Positions 62,212 through 64,000 of a DNA stretch of 64,000 bases are shown piece by piece. The notes beneath the pieces were generated by a model, which saw only the letters and a list, made by a program, of their open reading frames with translations, had not been told where the DNA came from and did no database searches. The number at the start of each line of letters is the position of its first letter. The stretch's first letter is position 1. The stretch lies in NCBI GenBank assembly GCA_006969385.1, contig CP030884.1, forward strand, positions 3,658,001 through 3,722,000, read 5' to 3'. The translations under genes were made by a program, and so were the position numbers. The DNA comes from Planctomycetaceae bacterium (GTDB taxonomy: Bacteria; Planctomycetota; Phycisphaerae; UBA1845; UTPLA1).

Positions 62212-63300
62212 CTAAAGCCGCCCCTTCCCCCGTGCCGCATACTCCCGCAACGCCGCCAGCAGATCGATAAAATCCTGCGGGTACGGCGCTTCCAGCGTGA
62301 TCGGCTCTTGCTCGATCGGATGCTTAAACGTCAATCGACAGGCGTGCAGCATCTGCCGCTTCCAAATCAAATCCGGTGAATCGCTGGGTCGCCCCGTGAT
62401 GTGTTGCATGCCGATGTTGCGACCGCCGTAGAACGGGTCGCCGACGATCGGGTGTTTGATGTGCGACATGTGAATGCGCAGTTGATGCGTGCGGCCGGTC
62501 TTGGGGTAGAGCTCGATGAGCGAAAAGCCGCTGAAGCGCTCGAGCACTTTGTAGCGCGTAACAGCGTTTTTGTGCAAGCGTTTCTCGAACTTGCTGCCCA
62601 AACGCTCGGCAAAACCCGTGGCGATGTAACGATCGTGGACCGTGGGGTGTTGGCCGATGGGTACATCGATAATGTCTTCATCAAACTCGGGCGCGCCGTG
62701 CACGACGGCGTGATAGACCTTCTCGGTGGTGCGGTCTTCAAACTGGCGGCTGATGCGCCAATGGGCTTCGTCGGTCTTGGCGATCACCATCAGGCCGGTG
62801 GTGTTTTTATCGAGCCGATGCACGATACCGGGGCGAAAGGGATCGTCGGTCTGGGCCAACTCCTTGGAATAAAACGCGACCGCATTGGCGACGGTGCCGC
62901 CTTGGGTGCGATTGGCCGGGTGCGCGATCATGTTGATGGGCTTGTTGATCGCGATGATGTAGTCGTCTTCGTACACGATATCGAGCGGGATATCTTCGGG
63001 TACGACATCGTAGGGTTCGGGCGGTTGAAACGTGATCTCGATCACATCGCCACCTTCCATCTCGTAGCTGTTCTTGGTGGGCTTACCGTTGACGAGCACT
63101 TCGCCGCTTTTGATCAGCTTTTGAATGATGCTGCGCGAGGCTTTCTTGAAACGCGAAACGAGATATTTATCTAGCCGCGCCCCCGGCAACTTGCGCCGCA
63201 CGGTAATACGCGCCTTGCGCACGCCTTCGCCGTTGTCGAAGGTTTCGAGCACTTCGAGATCGCTCTCGGGCAGGGGGTCGTGATGGGGTGGGCGTGCCAT
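62212..63300 (-). CDS. RluA-family pseudouridine synthase with S4 domain
   Basis: 362 residues. An S4 RNA-binding domain (GARLDKYLVSRFKKASRSIIQKLIKSGEVLVNGKP, about 40-75) precedes the RluA catalytic domain, whose Asp is in GIVHRLDKNTTGLMVIAK near residue 164. NKPINMIAHPANRTQGGT and TGRTHQLRIHMSHI are also typical. Similar to RluD, which modifies 23S rRNA in other bacteria; the exact site is not known here. Confidence 0.92.
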   Translation of the reverse strand: MARPPHHDPLPESDLEVLETFDNGEGVRKARITVRRKLPGARLDKYLVSRFKKASRSIIQKLIKSGEVLVNGKPTKNSYEMEGGDVIEITFQPPEPYDVVPEDIPLDIVYEDDYIIAINKPINMIAHPANRTQGGTVANAVAFYSKELAQTDDPFRPGIVHRLDKNTTGLMVIAKTDEAHWRISRQFEDRTTEKVYHAVVHGAPEFDEDIIDVPIGQHPTVHDRYIATGFAERLGSKFEKRLHKNAVTRYKVLERFSGFSLIELYPKTGRTHQLRIHMSHIKHPIVGDPFYGGRNIGMQHITGRPSDSPDLIWKRQMLHACRLTFKHPIEQEPITLEAPYPQDFIDLLAALREYAARGKGRL

Positions 63301-63425
63301 GCGGGTATGGTTTGGGGGAATGGTGGAATTGGCAAGGCGGGGGCGGATTGGAGGATGAGAGGATGGAGTGGAGCACTAATGAACGCATCAGCGCTGTTCG
63401 CGTCGATTTATTGGTGGCAGGAATC

Positions 63426-63915
63426 GTAGGGCAGGTGATAACCTGCCTCTGCCACCGGCGATGGAAAGATCATCTCAGAACGTTCGCTATTCAACATATC
63501 CGTCAGATGTACGGGGGCGATTCTTTGTCGCGGTGGGCTATAAAGGTTTCAATATGCTCGGCTTGCTGATGTTTCTAGGACTCGCTGGCGTTGGCTTCTT
63601 GGTGATCGCTTTTCAGCCGACACAAGAAGGCGGTCGTTGTGCCCAATGCGGTTACTCGAAGAACGGGACCGCGTCGGGCGTTTGTCCTGAATGTGGCAAG
63701 GCACATCAGGCTGGCGAAACCCATCGTCGATTTAAAGTGTCGCGACTGATGCTATTGATATCTCTCGCGTTTTTCTTATCGATTGGTTGCATTTATTTGG
63801 ATAGGCGAGTTTACGCACCGGCACATGGTCCGGCAGTTGAACAAACCTGTGGCTCAGACGACTCAGTCTGCGCAGTGACCGGTGTAGGGCAGGTGAAAAC
63901 CTGCCTCCGCCACCA
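63426..63915. repeat. Two direct copies of a GGCAGGTnnnAACCTGCC unit
   Basis: gtagggcaggtgataacctg with cctctgccacc at 63426-63456 and gtagggcaggtgaaaacctg with cctccgccacc at 63885-63915, 2-3 differences. Each forms a short hairpin. The second copy lies within the open frame of the gene at 63554. Confidence 0.78.
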
Positions 63916-64000
63916 GCGACGTCTTGCAACGCCGCTAACCAAAAGCCCTTTGGAGTCTTATCATTCCTACGGTTCCCAAACAACCTTGCCCGTTCGATCG
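63554..64000 (+). CDS. Zinc-ribbon membrane protein, cut by the window edge
   Basis: At least 149 residues, no stop before the window ends. ATG at 63554 with aaagg 6 nt upstream. A membrane helix (1-20), then a zinc ribbon RCAQCGYSKNGTASGVCPECGK near 29-50 with four Cys, a second helix (about 64-80), and then a segment that overlaps a dispersed repeat. The arrangement is seen in planctomycete membrane proteins. The true C-terminus is unknown. The 253-bp gap 63301-63553 has no supported gene. Confidence 0.6.
   Translation, partial: MLGLLMFLGLAGVGFLVIAFQPTQEGGRCAQCGYSKNGTASGVCPECGKAHQAGETHRRFKVSRLMLLISLAFFLSIGCIYLDRRVYAPAHGPAVEQTCGSDDSVCAVTGVGQVKTCLRHQRRLATPLTKSPLESYHSYGSQTTLPVRS

Noticed and set aside
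63288..63569. Plus-strand open frame of 93 residues at the start of the last gap
   Set aside because: It contains the dispersed repeat and begins inside the divergent gene; no motif.
1..64000. tRNA genes, CRISPR arrays and prophage genes
   Set aside because: No tRNA-like T-loop with cloverleaf, no regularly spaced 24-40 bp repeats with unique spacers, and no phage structural genes were seen on reading both strands.

Overview
The window looks like a chromosomal stretch from a member of the Planctomycetota, perhaps Phycisphaerae-like. This is an inference from gene content and repeats, since there is no rRNA gene to anchor it. The evidence is a HYExAFE-family gene, PQQ-like beta-propeller proteins, a dockerin-tagged sugar dehydrogenase, a fused ResB-CcsA cytochrome c assembly protein, an FtsX-type ABC system, a Cys-x-x-Cys zinc-ribbon membrane protein, and many short palindromic repeats scattered between genes. 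Coding density is high. I saw no tRNA, rRNA, CRISPR array, prophage or replication origin.

Layout. 1-1453: end of gcvT and gcvH (glycine cleavage). 1469-5603: a CxxC membrane protein, a DUF2330 protein, a DUF2059-like protein and a cysteine hydrolase. 5640-7486 (minus): CCA-adding enzyme and rsmD. 7599-11273: lipoprotein, hisS, HYExAFE protein and three small membrane proteins, closed by a strong terminator. 11369-14357 (minus): a four-domain HtrA protease and a protease-like protein that lacks catalytic residues. 14625-20399: CAP-domain protein, DoxX gene with an in-frame amber codon, DinB-like protein, NRDE protein, a DedA/ATP-grasp fusion and a dockerin sugar dehydrogenase. 20469-26070: glycosyltransferase and an ABC ATPase/FtsX pair. 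26127-28892: two convergent PQQ-like propeller genes. 29208-35220: class II aldolase and a TetR-controlled RND efflux operon. 35696-37353: an unusual sirtuin and BtpA. 37844-38086: a SelW-like selenoprotein. 38164-39638: an IS5-type insertion sequence. 39806-49303: ResB-CcsA, RNase Y and DsbD. 49358-63300: rubrerythrin-like protein, Mrp ATPase, a hairpin-repeat region with a MITE-like element, a NeuC-like epimerase, a membrane coiled/TPR-like protein, aroA, a HEAT-repeat protein, a Glu/Lys-rich secreted protein, a TrkA-N protein, truB, a DUF4286-type protein and an RluA-family gene. 63554-64000: a zinc-ribbon membrane protein cut by the window edge.

The most important observation is at 37844-38086. 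A well-spaced ribosome binding site precedes a short gene whose 11th codon is UGA, placed exactly at the second redox position of a Cys-x-x-Sec motif. The frame then continues through all the expected SelW/Rdx family landmarks. A hairpin with a GGUCU apical loop begins 10 nt after the UGA and fits a bacterial SECIS element. Standard gene calling breaks this gene. It is a thiol/selenol redox protein lying in the same region as two other thiol-redox systems (ResB-CcsA and DsbD), though co-function is only inferred. The selenocysteine machinery (selA, selB, selC, selD) is not in the window and must be elsewhere if the reading is right.

Other points of interest are a sirtuin whose zinc module seems to have been read in the wrong frame, an Mrp protein without its CxxC pair, a DedA-ATP-grasp fusion, a pseudoprotease beside an active HtrA, and several families of palindromic repeats.
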